DNA of 64,000 bases from Vombatus ursinus. Its lineage: Eukaryota > Chordata > Mammalia > Diprotodontia > Vombatidae. The DNA is taken from positions 10,801,866 to 10,865,865 of the forward strand of contig NW_020954548.1 of NCBI RefSeq assembly GCF_900497805.2, given 5' to 3'. How positions within the stretch are numbered: the first letter of the stretch is position 1; each line of letters begins with the position of its first letter. Positions 32,101 to 44,044 of this stretch are shown piece after piece. The notes below the pieces were generated by a model, which saw only the letters and a list, made by a program, of their open reading frames with translations, was not told the DNA's origin and made no database searches. Both the position numbers and the translations under genes were made by a program.

Positions 32101-33539
32101 CCTCACACATAAATGCATCACTGTTTTTCAAATTATGTATATACTATTATTATGAATAAAACACAAATTCATTTAAAAATATTACCAAAGTCAGAGCAGC
32201 CTTTTGCCAATATGCAATACTTTTTCTTGTGTTGGGGTCCACAGCATTTGTTGACATTAAATAGGGATGATCATGCTCTAAAAAGTTGGGAAATAAAGCA
32301 CTAAACCATTTGATTCCCTTAAGGAGTTCCCACTTTTGTTTGAGAAAATATTTTGTATATCTTAATGGCCACTTGAGCTTTGATTTACACACACACACGA
32401 TTCCCTATGCTTACAAAATATTTGGGGCTATGCAAAAAGGGCTTTAATTTTCCAATGTGCTTTGCTCTATACAGAGATGAAATGACCAAGAGGTATGAAA
32501 AGTCTTCCCTCTCTAGTGGGAGTATTTGAAGTCTGCCTGAATTTTCTCTTCAAATTACAAAGATCTCTAATTTCCCCAATGGGCTTAGATTTCTCTGGAA
32601 CTGTTCTGTTCATTTGACTCGAAATGAAAAAAAAGAGATAATTACATACCTCTCTCTCTTTCTGATCCTACACAGTTCTCATTGATGCAAAAGCTGTATT
32701 GAGAACAGTTAAACTTTGCAAACCTAGAAAAACAGCCATGCTAAGAATAGTTAAATGGAAAACTACATACTTCAGGGCTAACTTGGCCCCTGCACTAGAT
32801 TTGGAACTCTCAAGTGTGGGTTTGTGAACGCTAGGAAATGAACCAAGTTGGTTCTAACTGTGTTTTGTTTAACTTCATTGTTTAAATGACTAACATCTTT
32901 CTGACACAATTGTTTTTTTCCTGATATCAATTCTTCTTTAAGATGCCAAGATATTCCAAGTCAATTCTTTTCTACATGTGGAATACTTTTCTATCAGATA
33001 TAATTTCCTTATTTTTATCCAAATGGACCTTTTTTTTTTTTTAAAAGTTATATTAGGCAAGTAAATCATTGTTGAGAGACTGGAATCTGCTGACATTCAA
33101 TAAGTGTTAACAATACATAAGTAAAAATGCTAATTATAATCTAACACTGTAAACTGAGAGGAAACTAGGGGAGACATCAGCCTTGGTCCTACTCAATGGA
33201 GATGTTTACTGGCAGAAATACCAGCGTTCTATCAATTCAGACATAGAACATTTTAAATGTAAGATACTTTGATAGACCTTTGGATAGGCTTTGAAAGACC
33301 TGTGATTTCACAGAGTGGAAACTCTCTCCACATGTACAGATCACAACTCTTTTATTCTGTGTGATTCTTGGCTATGATTTCCTAAAAATCCTCCATAGCA
33401 GATTTATTGATACTCAGGAGGCCTTTCCATTTCTTTTCATTTCTCTAGGGTTACCATTGTATCATTCAGGCCATCCATCTATTGCCACTCACTCTCACTA
33501 ATCAGTTAACTTTTTCTGATCTTATATATCCTTAGTAAG

Positions 33540-33660
33540 AGAGGCAGCATTGGCATAGTACATTGAAAGCTAGACTTGGAGTTATGAAGACCTGGGTTCA
33601 AGTCTTTCCCCAGACACATAGTGAGTGTGTGGCCCTGGGCAAGACACTTCATATTTCAGT
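33540..33660 (+). repeat. MIR SINE fragment
   Basis: agaggcagcattggcatagt, gaagacctgggttcaagtct, gtgtggccctgggcaagaca. Confidence 0.65.
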
Positions 33661-34646
33661 GCTTACTCTCATTTAACCAATTCCCAATCCACATCTCTCT
33701 CCATTTCTTCCTCCTGTTCAATTCTAAGCCATTATCATTGTCCATCTGCAAAATGGATTTCAAGGACGTGTGATTTTTTTATTGTGAGTACTGTCTCTAA
33801 TGATGTGCATTGCAATTCTTCTCTAATTCAGCAGATACTCTTTCAGAGCTTCTGTGGATGAAAATATTACCAACCTGTCACCTGCTAATATTGGTGATAA
33901 GCCTCCCCCAATTCTGTTAGGTTGGTTCTCAGCCAACAAACAGTCATTCGCTAGGCTCATGGTCTAAGTCTTTCTAGTTTGGCAAAATCTAGAGTTTGTT
34001 CTGTCATCAGCTAAGGATAGCCAAAGCAGAGCATTTGGGGGTGAGGTGTTATCAAGAGCCACTCCATTCTGGGTGAAAGGTAAAAATCAGCTTTCAATTC
34101 CTCATAGCTATTGACAACCACAGAAAACTCTGCGATAGGAAGGACTCAGAAGAAATACTTTGAGTTAAAGTCATTTAATGTGATTCTACCTTTCAGTTAA
34201 AGCGGGCTCTAGCAAGTATTCCCTATTTGCTACACTAGATGGTTGTATGATGTTTCTGGCTTCACCGAAGCGTCACCTCAAGTGTAGTTGCTGCCCAGTC
34301 TTGCTGAAGTGAGAGTCTGGGAACTGTTTAGAAAACAGGACAACTGAGACTCACTGCAGTTAAGATATTTGTATTGTACACAGGTTATTGGTGGACCATC
34401 ATCATCTGCCACTGTCCGTTGGAGGTTTGGTTCCACACAGGGGTACTAGTTGTACGGTGTGTCATCCTCTCACACAGCTCCCTCAGTTGAGCTGACTTCT
34501 CTCTCCTCTCCTTCAGAATTTACTCAGAACAAACCCTTTCTAAACAAAACCCCAGAACAATAATGTCCGATCCAAGTTGGCTCAGACAGTGAGTTTTCTG
34601 GCATGGACTGTAGCTGGGCTCTAAGGTAAAGATTTCATGTTGGATT

Positions 34647-35036
34647 TTAGGCATTGGGCCGATAATATGGGCTAAGATGGTTTTCTCCCCGCACTCTATT
34701 AAGCTGACAGCAAGCAAACAGGGAGAACATGAGACTGGAATTCTCTAGACACTCAGATATGTGCAATAAAATGTCTTCACAAGGAGCTGCAGGAGAAATA
34801 AGGGGGACTGAGTTAATAATGCACACAACGTAAATACTACCAACTTCGGGGCAGACAACCTTCTCCAGACTGACAGGCTCATATGGGTTCACCTGGTTAA
34901 GTAGAGCAGTGGCCACACTTAAAATAGTTTCCCTGCAGGCTCCCCAGGCTCCAATAACAAATAGTGATCCAGTGATGTCAAGCTTTTGTGGGTCCAAACT
35001 GTGAAGTAAGAAACTTTCAAATTCCTCAGTTCTCAA
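34647..35036 (-). other. Unassigned 129-codon open frame
   Basis: Open frame with no ATG at its start (upstream it closes near 35065). It reads EEFESFLLHSLDPQKLDITG, then SLFVIGAWGACRETILSVAT, and ends at 34647. I recognise no family. It lies in sequence that shows no known repeat. A frame of this length is expected by chance a few times in 64 kb, so I do not call it a gene. Confidence 0.15.
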
Positions 35037-35170
35037 TAGTTGGAGACAAGAATATGGTGAAAGTAATTTCTAAAAACCTGACTGCTCTTGGAATACCCTC
35101 CCGTCCTAAATTTGCCCTACCTCCCTCTTCACGACCCCGACACTCACACTTTTTGTAAGCTGTGTACTTA

Positions 35171-35428
35171 TTGATGTTGTTGTTCAGTTGTTTCACTTGT
35201 GTCTGACTCTTCATGACCCCGTTTGGGGTTTTCTTGGCAAAGATGGAGTACCTTGCTGTTTCCTTCTCCAACTCATTTTACAGATGAGGAAACTGAGGCA
35301 AACAGGGTTAAGTGACTTGCTCAGGGCCCCACAGCTAGTAAGTGACTGAGGCTAGACTTGAACTCATGAAGATGAGTCTTCCTGACTCCAGGCTCAGCAC
35401 CTTATCCACTGTATCACCTAGATACCTG
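35171..35428 (-). repeat. Marsupial SINE with RTE-like tail, full length
   Basis: Antisense: gttgttgttcagttgtttca, tgtctgactcttcatgaccc, cgtttggggttttcttggca, gaggaaactgaggcaaacag, tatccactgtatcacctaga. Confidence 0.9.
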
Positions 35429-35429
35429 G

Positions 35430-35605
35430 ACTTAGAATCAGAGGACCGAAGTTCAAATACTAAGTACAGCTCTACCATTAGTATGTGTGAGGCCATGAGC
35501 AAGGCATTTATTCTCTCTAGGGTTCAGGTTCCTCATTTGTGTAATTAAGGAGTCAGACTAGATAATAGCAAAGGATCCTATGACCCTATAACCTATCTGT
35601 AGAGG
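35430..35605 (+). repeat. MIR SINE (part 1)
   Basis: acttagaatcagaggaccga, catgagcaaggcatttattc, gaatcc-type core. Continues after the SINE at 35610. Confidence 0.6.
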
Positions 35606-35609
35606 ATTG

Positions 35610-35873
35610 GGGCAGCTAGGTGGTACAATGGATAGAGTACTGGACCAGGAGTCAAGAAGACCTTAGTTCAAATCCAGTGTAAGACACCATATGTGTGACC
35701 TTGGGTAAATCACTTAACCTCTGTTCGCCTCAGTTTCCTTATCTGTAAAAAGGACTGGAGAAGGAAATGGGAAATGACAAACTACTGTGGTATCTTTGCC
35801 AAGAAAATCCAAATGGGGTCATCAAGAGGCAGATATGACTAAAACAACTGAGCAACAACAACAATTTCCTAGA
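35610..35873 (+). repeat. Marsupial SINE with RTE-like tail, inserted in MIR
   Basis: Starts ggggcagctaggtggtac, has gttcaaatcc, gcctcagtttccttatctg, ctggagaaggaaatggg, and the tail gggtcatcaagaggcagata ending gcaacaacaacaa. The MIR resumes right after it. Confidence 0.92.
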
Positions 35874-35965
35874 GTTGTTGTGAGGATCAAAGGAGAAAGT
35901 AATTGTATAGTACTTAGCACAGTGTCTGGCACATAGTAAGCTCTATATAAATGTGGGCTATAGCT
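35874..35965 (+). repeat. MIR SINE (part 2)
   Basis: agagttgttgtgaggatcaa, agtgtctggcacatagtaag, atataaatgt. Confidence 0.65.
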
Positions 35966-36104
35966 ATATGTTGAGCCTACATATATGACTTACAAAACTG
36001 TGTACAGTACATCCCTGTCTGTCCTGTCTTTTTCCATAGGAATGAAAGTCTACCCTATAAGCAGCAACATGGGTTGACAGCAGGAAAAATACATAGGTGG
36101 TCTC

Positions 36105-36295
36105 TAGAGTCTTATAGCAGAAATAAGGCTTGATTTGGATTGGAAGACCTGGGTTTAAACATAATTCTGCTGTGCACTATCTGTTTGATGTTTGGTAAAT
36201 TCACATTAATTTCTTTGGGACTCAGTTTCTTTATCTGTAAGATGAGTAGATTAGACTCACTGATCTTTAACATCCCTTCCAACTCTTAAGTATTA
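36105..36295 (+). repeat. MIR SINE
   Basis: ggaagacctgggtttaaaca, gggactcagtttctttatct, tcactgatctttaacatccc. Confidence 0.65.
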
Positions 36296-36649
36296 TCCAT
36301 AGCTCTAACTGTGTACAGAAGATGTTCATGATTATCAGTAGCCCCATGGATAAAAAAAGAGAATGATTTCAAAAGCACTGTTCCAAAAATGATAGTCCTG
36401 ATATGGCGTGTTCCATGAATCTAAAATTCCACCAATAGAGATTAATTCCTTTGATTTATAGTTCCAAACATGACTTCCCTGGTTGTAGGAGCTGCAGTCA
36501 GTTGAGTTTATTTTTTAATCTAAAAAAGCACTTTATCTAATTATCAAGCACTCATGAACTAAGAAGGCAGTAGGGTTTGACCCTGGCCGGTTACTACCAG
36601 AACTTAATAGACTGCTATTAGGTGTCATGCCAGCAGGATCATATTCATT

Positions 36650-36905
36650 AATAGTTGTGATTGACATTAAATACAGTGGCATATTGGAAAGAATGCTTGA
36701 TTTGCAGATGGACGATTGGTTTGAGCCCCTGTCCTGATGCTTCTTAATAGCATTACTGTAGGTGTATCACTTTGCCTCTATGAGACTTAGTCTTCTCATC
36801 TGTGAAATTGAGATCATAGTATTTATATTATCTATCTTACGGATTCATTGTAAAGAAAGTACTTTGTTAAGCTCTAAGTGCTAAAGAAATTTATGGCTAT
36901 CTGAT
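36650..36905 (+). repeat. MIR SINE
   Basis: agtggcatattggaaagaat, actttgcctctatgagactt, ttacggattcattgtaaaga. Confidence 0.6.
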
Positions 36906-37839
36906 CCTGAGCAGGTCATTTAAACTTTCTGTGCTTCATTTTTCTTATCTATAGAATTGCAATATTATATTAAAATATATAATAAACAAACACATATACT
37001 TATATATTCTTAGTGTATCTGCACTGTATACTGTAGTGTGGTGTACTGCAGAGAGCTTCCTGGGAGGAACTTTCTCTTCTAATGCAAAGTACCACCTTCT
37101 CTCCAACTTATAGACTCAGAGAAGTGCTGAGGGCACAATATTATGTAATATGTAATTACAAATGCACATATGCAGGTTCTAATGAAAGTGTTTGTGAACC
37201 TTAACCTGCTCCATAAATATGAGTTGCTATTATTATTACTGTGATTGTGGAGAGCCTCCAATGAATGCCAGGCTAAGGTATTTGGGCTTTATTTGGTAGC
37301 GTATGCAGGGAACCATAGAAAGATTTGAGTGACAGAGTCTGGGTCAGAAGACAAACCCAGCAGTGATATGACGGATTGGACTGAGCTAAGATTGGAGATC
37401 AGGTCCCAGAGAACAAGACAAAGCAATAGTACAAATGGAGGCTGCCTAGATTTAGTGACTTTGAGACATCTCCAGAAAAACAGATGCACCTTTAGAGGTG
37501 GGTATTTTTTGGAGGGAGGGGTTTTATTTTTTTTTAAATAGACTTTTTTTTTTGTAACCACATTTAACAATCAAAATTCTAGGGAAAGCATGTCCACTCA
37601 ACAGAAAATAACTTAATTTTTCATCTATGGAAAATAATTATTGGACTACAGTTTTCCATTAAGCTAATAGAAAATCTTAAAATATTTGAAAATGAAAAAT
37701 CCCTTACTAAATGATAATTGCATCAAAGAAGACTTTCCCTGCCGGCAACATTTTCTTCTGGCTTTAACCACCCCATTCATAAAAGCAAACCACCAAGTGG
37801 ATTTAGTCAATGGGAAAGAATAGTATAATATAGTATAAT

Positions 37840-38020
37840 GGGGCAAATTTCTGAATTTGGGGCTGGAAGATCTGAATTTGAGTACTAGCTCTGTTACCCA
37901 ATAGCTGTATGATTATGGAGAAGCCATATATCCCCTCTCTAGCTCTCAGTTCATTCCTTTGTAAAATGAAGAGTTTGGATTAGATGACTGATCTCTAAGA
38001 TTCCTTCTACTCATAAAGTC
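37840..38020 (+). repeat. MIR SINE
   Basis: atttggggctggaagatctg, caatagctgtatgattatgg, ttggattagatgactgatct. Confidence 0.6.
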
Positions 38021-38464
38021 CTCTGATTCCTGTCTGGATTCTAATTTCAAAACCTTTCTTAAAATGTTCCAACCTATAATAAATATCAATGGCCACTTAC
38101 AAAAAAAAACACTCCTATCTTAAAAATAAAAAAAAATATGTCTGGGAATGTCACTGAAATTTTAATTAGTTTGATACTGTAATTGTATTGGCGTGGCTCA
38201 TCCCTCTACCAATAGAATTCATAATTTTTATTTGCCTAGTAGATAATCTTTGTGAGTTTCTGTTGATGAACTAATCATTCCTCCCTGTCCCCTGGCTATG
38301 GCCAATTAGAGTTGGACTTATTTAGATCTAGTACAAATGTACAGACAACTCTTTGAAAGAAGAAAAACAGAACAGAGTGCCATTGGGTAAGTAAACAAAT
38401 CTTGAAATATTTAATGATCATTCCATTAAAATCCATATTAGTGAAAAAAAATTATTAATGATAG

Positions 38465-38555
38465 GATTATAGATATAGAGCTAGAAGAGTAATTTAGTCA
38501 AAGTCCTCATTCCACTGGTGAGGAAGCTAAGGCCCAGAGAATTTAAGAGAGGGTC
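38465..38555 (-). repeat. MIR SINE fragment
   Basis: tagagctagaagagtaattt, gaggaagctaaggcccagag. Confidence 0.5.
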
Positions 38556-38559
38556 AGTC

Positions 38560-39099
38560 AGTCAACAAGTATTTTTAAGTGTTTATGATATGCCAGGTAC
38601 TGTGCTAATGCTAGAGATACAAAGAAAGGCTGCCACCACCAAAACAAAACCAAAAACCATTCATTACCTTTAAGGAACATATATTCTAATGCAGGAGACA
38701 ACATGTGAACAACTAGGTACATATAAGATCAATGCAAGGTAGATGAAAGTAATCTAAAAAACAAAGGCATCAGTATCTGGGGAGACTGGTAAAGGCTTTT
38801 TGCAGACAGTATGATTTGAGATGAGTCTTGAAGGAAGTCAAGACAGAAACGAAAGGATAGCATTCTAGGCATAGGATAATTCAAGAAGACTAGAGGTGGA
38901 GTGTGCTATTCAAGGAACAGTAAGCAAGCCAGCGTAACTAGTAGGGTATAGACAAAGTAAAGTATAAGAATGCTGGAAAAAGTTGAAATTGTCCAAATTG
39001 TGAATATCTCTAAATGCCAAACAACTGAATTTATATCCTAGAGGCAATAGAGAGCTACCAGAGTTCACTAAGCAAATAATAACATCATCAGAACTACTC
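38560..39099 (-). repeat. Long antisense L2 LINE (part 1)
   Basis: Starts at the L2 3' end (tcaacaagtatttttaagtg, gccaggtactgtgctaatgc), then gagacaacatgtgaacaact, gatgagtcttgaaggaagtc, cattctaggcataggataat. Interrupted by a SINE at 39100. Confidence 0.7.
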
Positions 39100-39246
39100 T
39101 TTTTTTTCTTGGTGAGGCAATTGGGGTTAAGTGACTTGCCCAGGGTCACACAGCTAGTAAGTGTCAAGTGTCTGAGGTTGGATTTAAACTCAGGTCCTCT
39201 TGACTCCAAGGCCAGAGCTCTATCCACTGCACCACCTAGCTGCCGC
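39100..39246 (-). repeat. Short marsupial SINE inserted in L2
   Basis: ttttttttcttggtgaggca, attggggttaagtgacttgc, cacacagctagtaagtgtca, ccactgcaccacctagctgc. The flanks gaactactct and taactactct look like a target duplication of about 9 bases. Confidence 0.92.
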
Positions 39247-40560
39247 CATAACTACTCTTTAGAAAGATGAGGTTGATAGATTATAGTGAGGAGAGACTTG
39301 AAAAAAGAGCATAGGTTGGAAGGCTACTGTAGTAGTTCACTTGGGAGATGATATGGGTCTGAAGTAGGATTGTGACTACATGAGTAGAGAGAGGGGGACA
39401 TACATGAGAAAGGTTCTGAAAGTAGAAATGACATTTGGTAATGGATTAGATACGTGTGATGATGAATGAGAGTGAAGAGGAGTTCAGGATGGCATTGAAG
39501 TTGTTGGTATGGGCGAATGGGAGGATGGCGATGCTCTCAATAATAATAGGGAAGTTGGGAAGAGGGGAAGGTGTGAGGGTCAGATAGGAGGAGAACCTAG
39601 AAAGGAGAGAATCTGGGAGAACATGGTGATCAACAGAGTCAAATGATGCAGAGAGGTCAAGGAAGATCAGGACTAAGAAAATGGCATTAGATTTGGCAAT
39701 TAAAAAATTAAAGGTGACATGGAAGAGGGAAGTGTCAGATTTCAGCCAAAGTGCAGAGGGTTTGGAATCAAATAAGAGGCATTGGTTGGAAATGGCCCTT
39801 TAAAGAAGGTTAGCTGTGAGGGGAGCAGAGATATAGGATGCTAGTTAGAGCAGATGGTTGGATCAAGAGAGGGTTTTTAAGGATGGAGGAGACATGGGTA
39901 TATTTGTAGGTAGCATGGAAGGAGTCAGTAGGTAGGGAGAGATTGAAGAGAGAGTGGGAGTGAGAATGGGGGCAATTTACTGCAGAAGTCGGGAGGGTAG
40001 GGGAGGAGATCAAGGACACAGGTAGAGGGATTTGCCTTGTCTAGGAGAAGAGCCAATTCTTCATCTGAGACCAAACTGAAGGAAGAGACAGTGGTGTGAG
40101 GTGTTCCAAATGCCAGGAGGTAAGGACAAGGGGAGAGGAGAGATCTTAGAGACTGGTCTTCATTTGGAGGGTAAAGTATGAGATGAGGTCTTTTGCTGAG
40201 AGGGCATGGAGACAGAGAGTGCTGTGGGAGATCTGAGGAGAGATGAAAAGGTAGTGAAGAGTCCAGAGAATAGGATAGACAATCAACTAGGGAGGAATAG
40301 AATTGCTTGCCTTATTTCTGTGAGGATCGTTGAGACTAGATAACATAAATTTGTAGTGGGCCCAGTCATCAAGATTCCACGATTTTCTCCAGTTTTATTC
40401 AGGAACATAGAAATAGAAGCAACAGAGATAGACAGTGGGAGTAATATAGAGCTGGGGTTTGGCAAGGTATAATGAATTGATTGGTTATAGGACAAAGTAA
40501 GTGAGAGTGGAAGACAGTGTGGAGTTGAGCTGATTCACCAAGAGGCTGAAATATGGAAAG
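39247..40560 (-). repeat. Long antisense L2 LINE (part 2)
   Basis: Continues upstream in L2: aggctactgtagtagttcac, ttcaggatggcattgaagtt, agtcaaatgatgcagagagg, ggggagcagagatataggat, ggatggaggagacatggg. It is purine-rich on the plus strand. With part 1 it makes nearly 1.9 kb of L2, the longest copy here. Confidence 0.6.
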
Positions 40561-40599
40561 GAAGAGTGTAGCCAGTGCTGGGGTAGTGGCCCCTTTTGG

Positions 40600-40790
40600 T
40601 TACAAAAATGCTTTAACATAAATATTTCATTTGACCCTCCTGGCAGCCCTATGAGGTAGGTAGAACAGGTACTATTATCCACACTTTATATGAGAATCTC
40701 AGAGAGGTGAAATATCCAAGAGCAAAGAGCTAGGAAACAGTGAAGGTGGAACTGGACCCCAGGTTCTTGGACTTCCAAGTCTATTGCTAT
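40600..40790 (-). repeat. MIR SINE containing start of a 108-bp duplicated segment
   Basis: ccctatgaggtaggtagaac, actttatatgagaatctcag, aactggaccccaggttcttg. The duplicated block begins at 40767 inside its end. Confidence 0.65.
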
Positions 40791-40874
40791 GTATCTCAGA
40801 CCTGCATCCAATATTCAATCCTCGAAAAGTGAGAGGCCAGGAGATCCAAACTGGCTCTTGGGTGACGCCCGGGA
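40767..40874. repeat. 108-bp duplicated segment, presumed source copy
   Basis: From ttggacttccaagtctattg to gggtgacgcccggga. It is the same as 42593-42700 at 106 of 108 bases in the same orientation. It keeps both CpG sites (ctcgaaaag, gtgacgccc), and its left end runs on naturally from a MIR, so it is probably the donor. Confidence 0.95.
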
Positions 40875-41044
40875 AGAGATTTACAGATCATCCAGTAAGT
40901 GGAATAGAGGATGAACATATCAGAAATATGATGAAAAAGGGAGAAAAGGGAAGCATTTTTTTATCCTGGAAACAGTTTTTTGTTTTTTGTTTTCATTTTT
41001 ACCAGTATTTGCTCACTTCTTAAGGTTATAGGAACCAAGATTTA

Positions 41045-41345
41045 GGGTTACAGGGGACCTCTGAGACCATCTAGTCCAACCCCCTCATTTTACAAGTGAG
41101 GAAAATGAGGCCTAGAGAAGTTAAAGGTTATACAGGTAGCAAACAATAGAGCTATTTATTGAATCTGGGTCCTCTGACTCCAAATGCACTCACTTTCCAA
41201 GGTCAAGATGAAGAGACATCAAGTATACTCAGATAATGTCAAAGCTGGAAAAGATCTTAAAATGACTTAGCCCCATTCCCTCTCACTTAACTAACAGATA
41301 AGGAAAGGGAGGTACAGAGAGGGGAAGGGCCTTGCCTCAGGCCTC
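41045..41345 (-). repeat. Two antisense MIR fragments
   Basis: First at 41045-41205 (aaaatgaggcctagagaagt, tgaatctgggtcctctgact). Second at 41225-41345 (gataaggaaagggaggtaca, gaagggccttgcctcagg). Confidence 0.6.
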
Positions 41346-42459
41346 CTCTCCTGGTTAGCATCAGCAGCCTGTAAAGTAAAATCTTAGAATTTTTAGATGC
41401 CTGCAGCCTGGCTTCTTTTAGTCTTGACTTATTTCAAGTTTAGGCCCAACCCTCTTTGCTAATTTACATGATTGTATTGAGCCCCATATGATTTTTTTTT
41501 TTTCAGGTTTGGTTTTGGCTATTTTTTTTTTCATCCAGCAACTGTATGAATTAACCTCATAGAGACATGTGTGAATAGAAACACAGGAATCTGTTCTCAC
41601 CAGATGGTTGGGGGGCTCTGCATTTCAGCAGCCTGCCTTCTCCCTCCTCCCTAGCCTGCTTCCAAAATTAGGGTGTCTGGAGAATGTGAAACAAAATTAT
41701 ACAAAGACCTGACCCCTGGCCTTGCTCCTGTCTTTCAGTCTGTGAAGTACTCAAGAGGGAGAGTGTTGAATTTGGCCTCACTTCACATGGCATTAACTTT
41801 AATCTTTGTGAATCGTGGTGACATCATGGCATACTTTGACATCACCGCTCAGGCTCCCTTCTGCTGCTGGCATACAGTTGAGAATTTTTATTCAAACACA
41901 GGCCTCTTTTGTTAAGGAGACAGGAGAGCAGCTGGTCTTCTGCCCTGGTACAAATGTGGCTGCCACTGGAATGTATCCATACAGGCATAGAGCCCCCACA
42001 AAGCAGTCATTCTGCTGCTGTGGTCAGACACGCTCACGCATGCACGCATGCACATACAAGTGGTAACTACAAAATAACACGAGAAAATTTGCATTTTTCT
42101 AGTTCAAAACCCTAGGACATGCCACCATTCAGCTGAGTTTTAATGGACAATAAAGATCTCACTAAAAGGCAAAGGCACATAATTTAAAGTTTATACACCA
42201 GAAGAATGAGCAAATTACTCTGTCTGCGTGTGTGTGTGTCAGGGGGTAGGATGAGGAAAGGGCAAGGACATAGATGCAAGAGAAATAGCACGCATTCCCC
42301 CTCCCCCACTTGAAGAACCTCTCTTCTCCTTCAAATGGTCCAATCATCCGAAGCCTCGAATACCAGGTTGCTATGTGGGACAATTCTGAGTGTGGCCTCC
42401 AACTTTTCTTTCCCCAACACACTGATCTCTAATGACTGAATGATAGCAACTGATATTTA

Positions 42460-42592
42460 TGCAGTAGTAATGGTAACAAGAATTTATACAGCACTTTAAG
42501 GTTTGCAAAGTCCTATACATGTTATCTCATTTGTTTATTTATATGGATGAACATTTTAAGGTTAGTAAAGCACTTTCCATACACAATATCAT
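42460..42592 (-). repeat. MIR SINE (part 1)
   Basis: Antisense MIR: atttatacagcactttaagg, gttatctcatttg and a second similar piece ending ccatacacaatatcat. It is broken off at the inserted 108-bp block. Confidence 0.65.
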
Positions 42593-42700
42593 TTGGACTT
42601 CCAAGTCTATTGCTATGTATCTCAGACCTGCATCCAATATTCAATCCTCAAAAAGTGAGAGGCCAGGAGATCCAAACTGGCTCTTGGGTGATGCCCGGGA
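42593..42700. repeat. 108-bp duplicated segment, presumed inserted copy
   Basis: Copy of 40767-40874 with two differences, both CpG decay (ctcaaaaag, gtgatgccc). It sits in the middle of a MIR in place of about 20 bases of the tgatcctcacaacaaccctg region. Confidence 0.95.
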
Positions 42701-42820
42701 GATAGGTATTGGGATGCCTGTTCTACTAATGAAGAGATTAATAAGACTTAAACAGATTAAATGACTTGCCCATGGCCACAAAGATGGTAAATGGCAGAGG
42801 TCATATTTGAATCAAGCTCC
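42701..42820 (-). repeat. MIR SINE (part 2)
   Basis: gataggtattgggatgcctg, taaatgacttgcccatggcc, atatttgaatcaagctccc. Confidence 0.6.
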
Positions 42821-42984
42821 CTGTTGATTTTGTTTTGCAGTTTTGAGGTGACACCTCACACTCTGCCCTCCTATCGCATCGGGAAGAACAAATGTTGGAA
42901 GTCTTCAGGAAAACAGTACATTTACTAATTAATTGCTGGTGGCATTGTAAATTGGGCTGATCTTTTAGAGAATCAATTTAATTA

Positions 42985-43092
42985 ACATCAAGTAAAAACA
43001 TGTATTGAATACATTCAGAGCACTGTGCTGGGTTCTGCATGAGACACATAATGTATAGATAAGGCATCTACCCTCATGGAGCTTGGAGTCTA
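42985..43092 (-). repeat. L2 LINE 3' terminus
   Basis: catgtattgaatacattcag, agcactgtgctgggttctgc, tcatggagcttggagtctag. Confidence 0.65.
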
Positions 43093-43104
43093 GTGGAAAA
43101 TAGA

Positions 43105-43520
43105 TTTAAAAAAACCATCATGTAGTATTTGGCAAATTACATTTTTCCTCATAGCAACCCTGTGAGGTAGAGAGTCTGATGGCTATTATTACTCTCTTTT
43201 TATGAACAAGGAAACTGAGGACCACAGAGGTGATCTTTGTCTAATCTAGCTCTTATTCACACATCTACCAAGTAGCAGAACAGGGGTCAAACTCCTTTCT
43301 TCTTATTCTAAGTCTTTCCACTACTCCACATTGCCAATTTCATGGGATCATAGGCTTTAGTCAGAATGGACTTTAGGAGTTAGCTAGTCCAATGTCATCA
43401 TTTTATAGAAGGCCCCAAAATTTAAAAGGCTAGAGGCCCCAGAAATTAAAAGACTTGTTCAAGGTCACATCAGGAGTAATTGATAGAGCAAAAACTTGAG
43501 CTCCATTGCTGGTCTGGACT
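43105..43520 (-). repeat. Two antisense MIR copies
   Basis: First to about 43330 (agcaaccctgtgaggtagag, aaggaaactgaggaccacag). Second 43340-43520 (ggactttaggagttagctag, agacttgttcaaggtcacat). Confidence 0.6.
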
Positions 43521-43894
43521 GTCCAGTTGCCAGAAGGGACCTCTGATTGTTTTACGGCTTAGCTAACCCATCATGGAATGGGGAGAACAGCTTCAGCATC
43601 TGCTCCTGGCAAGGAGCCACACTACCATGAAACCACCCTGGCATCTCCATATGTGACCTTGAACATATTATACTCACTTCTCTGTTGCTGCTACATCCCT
43701 GGTCACTTTCCTCTTATTCTCCAGCCCCAAAGTTCCAGTTACTCTATGGAGTAGAGGCTGTGGATGGGGTGTGGTAGAGGCAGAGGGATGGTCAGAATGG
43801 GCGAAACCAAGTACAGAGCAACAGGGTATTCTACACCAATGAGCATAACTTCCAAAAGGCCTTTTAATTAAAGCCTGTAATTCAACGAAATTGA

Positions 43895-44044
43895 TAGTGT
43901 GGAGCAGAGCCAAGAGAAACGGACTGAAAGGCAGAATATGTGAGTTTGAATCCTGGTTCTAATACTTGGTATCTGTGTGAATATGGGCTAATCATGTCAT
44001 TTTTTTCTGGACTTCAGTTACCCCATCTCAAAAATAAAGGTAAT
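43895..44044 (+). repeat. MIR SINE
   Basis: gtttgaatcctggttctaat, ggacttcagttaccccatct. Confidence 0.6.
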
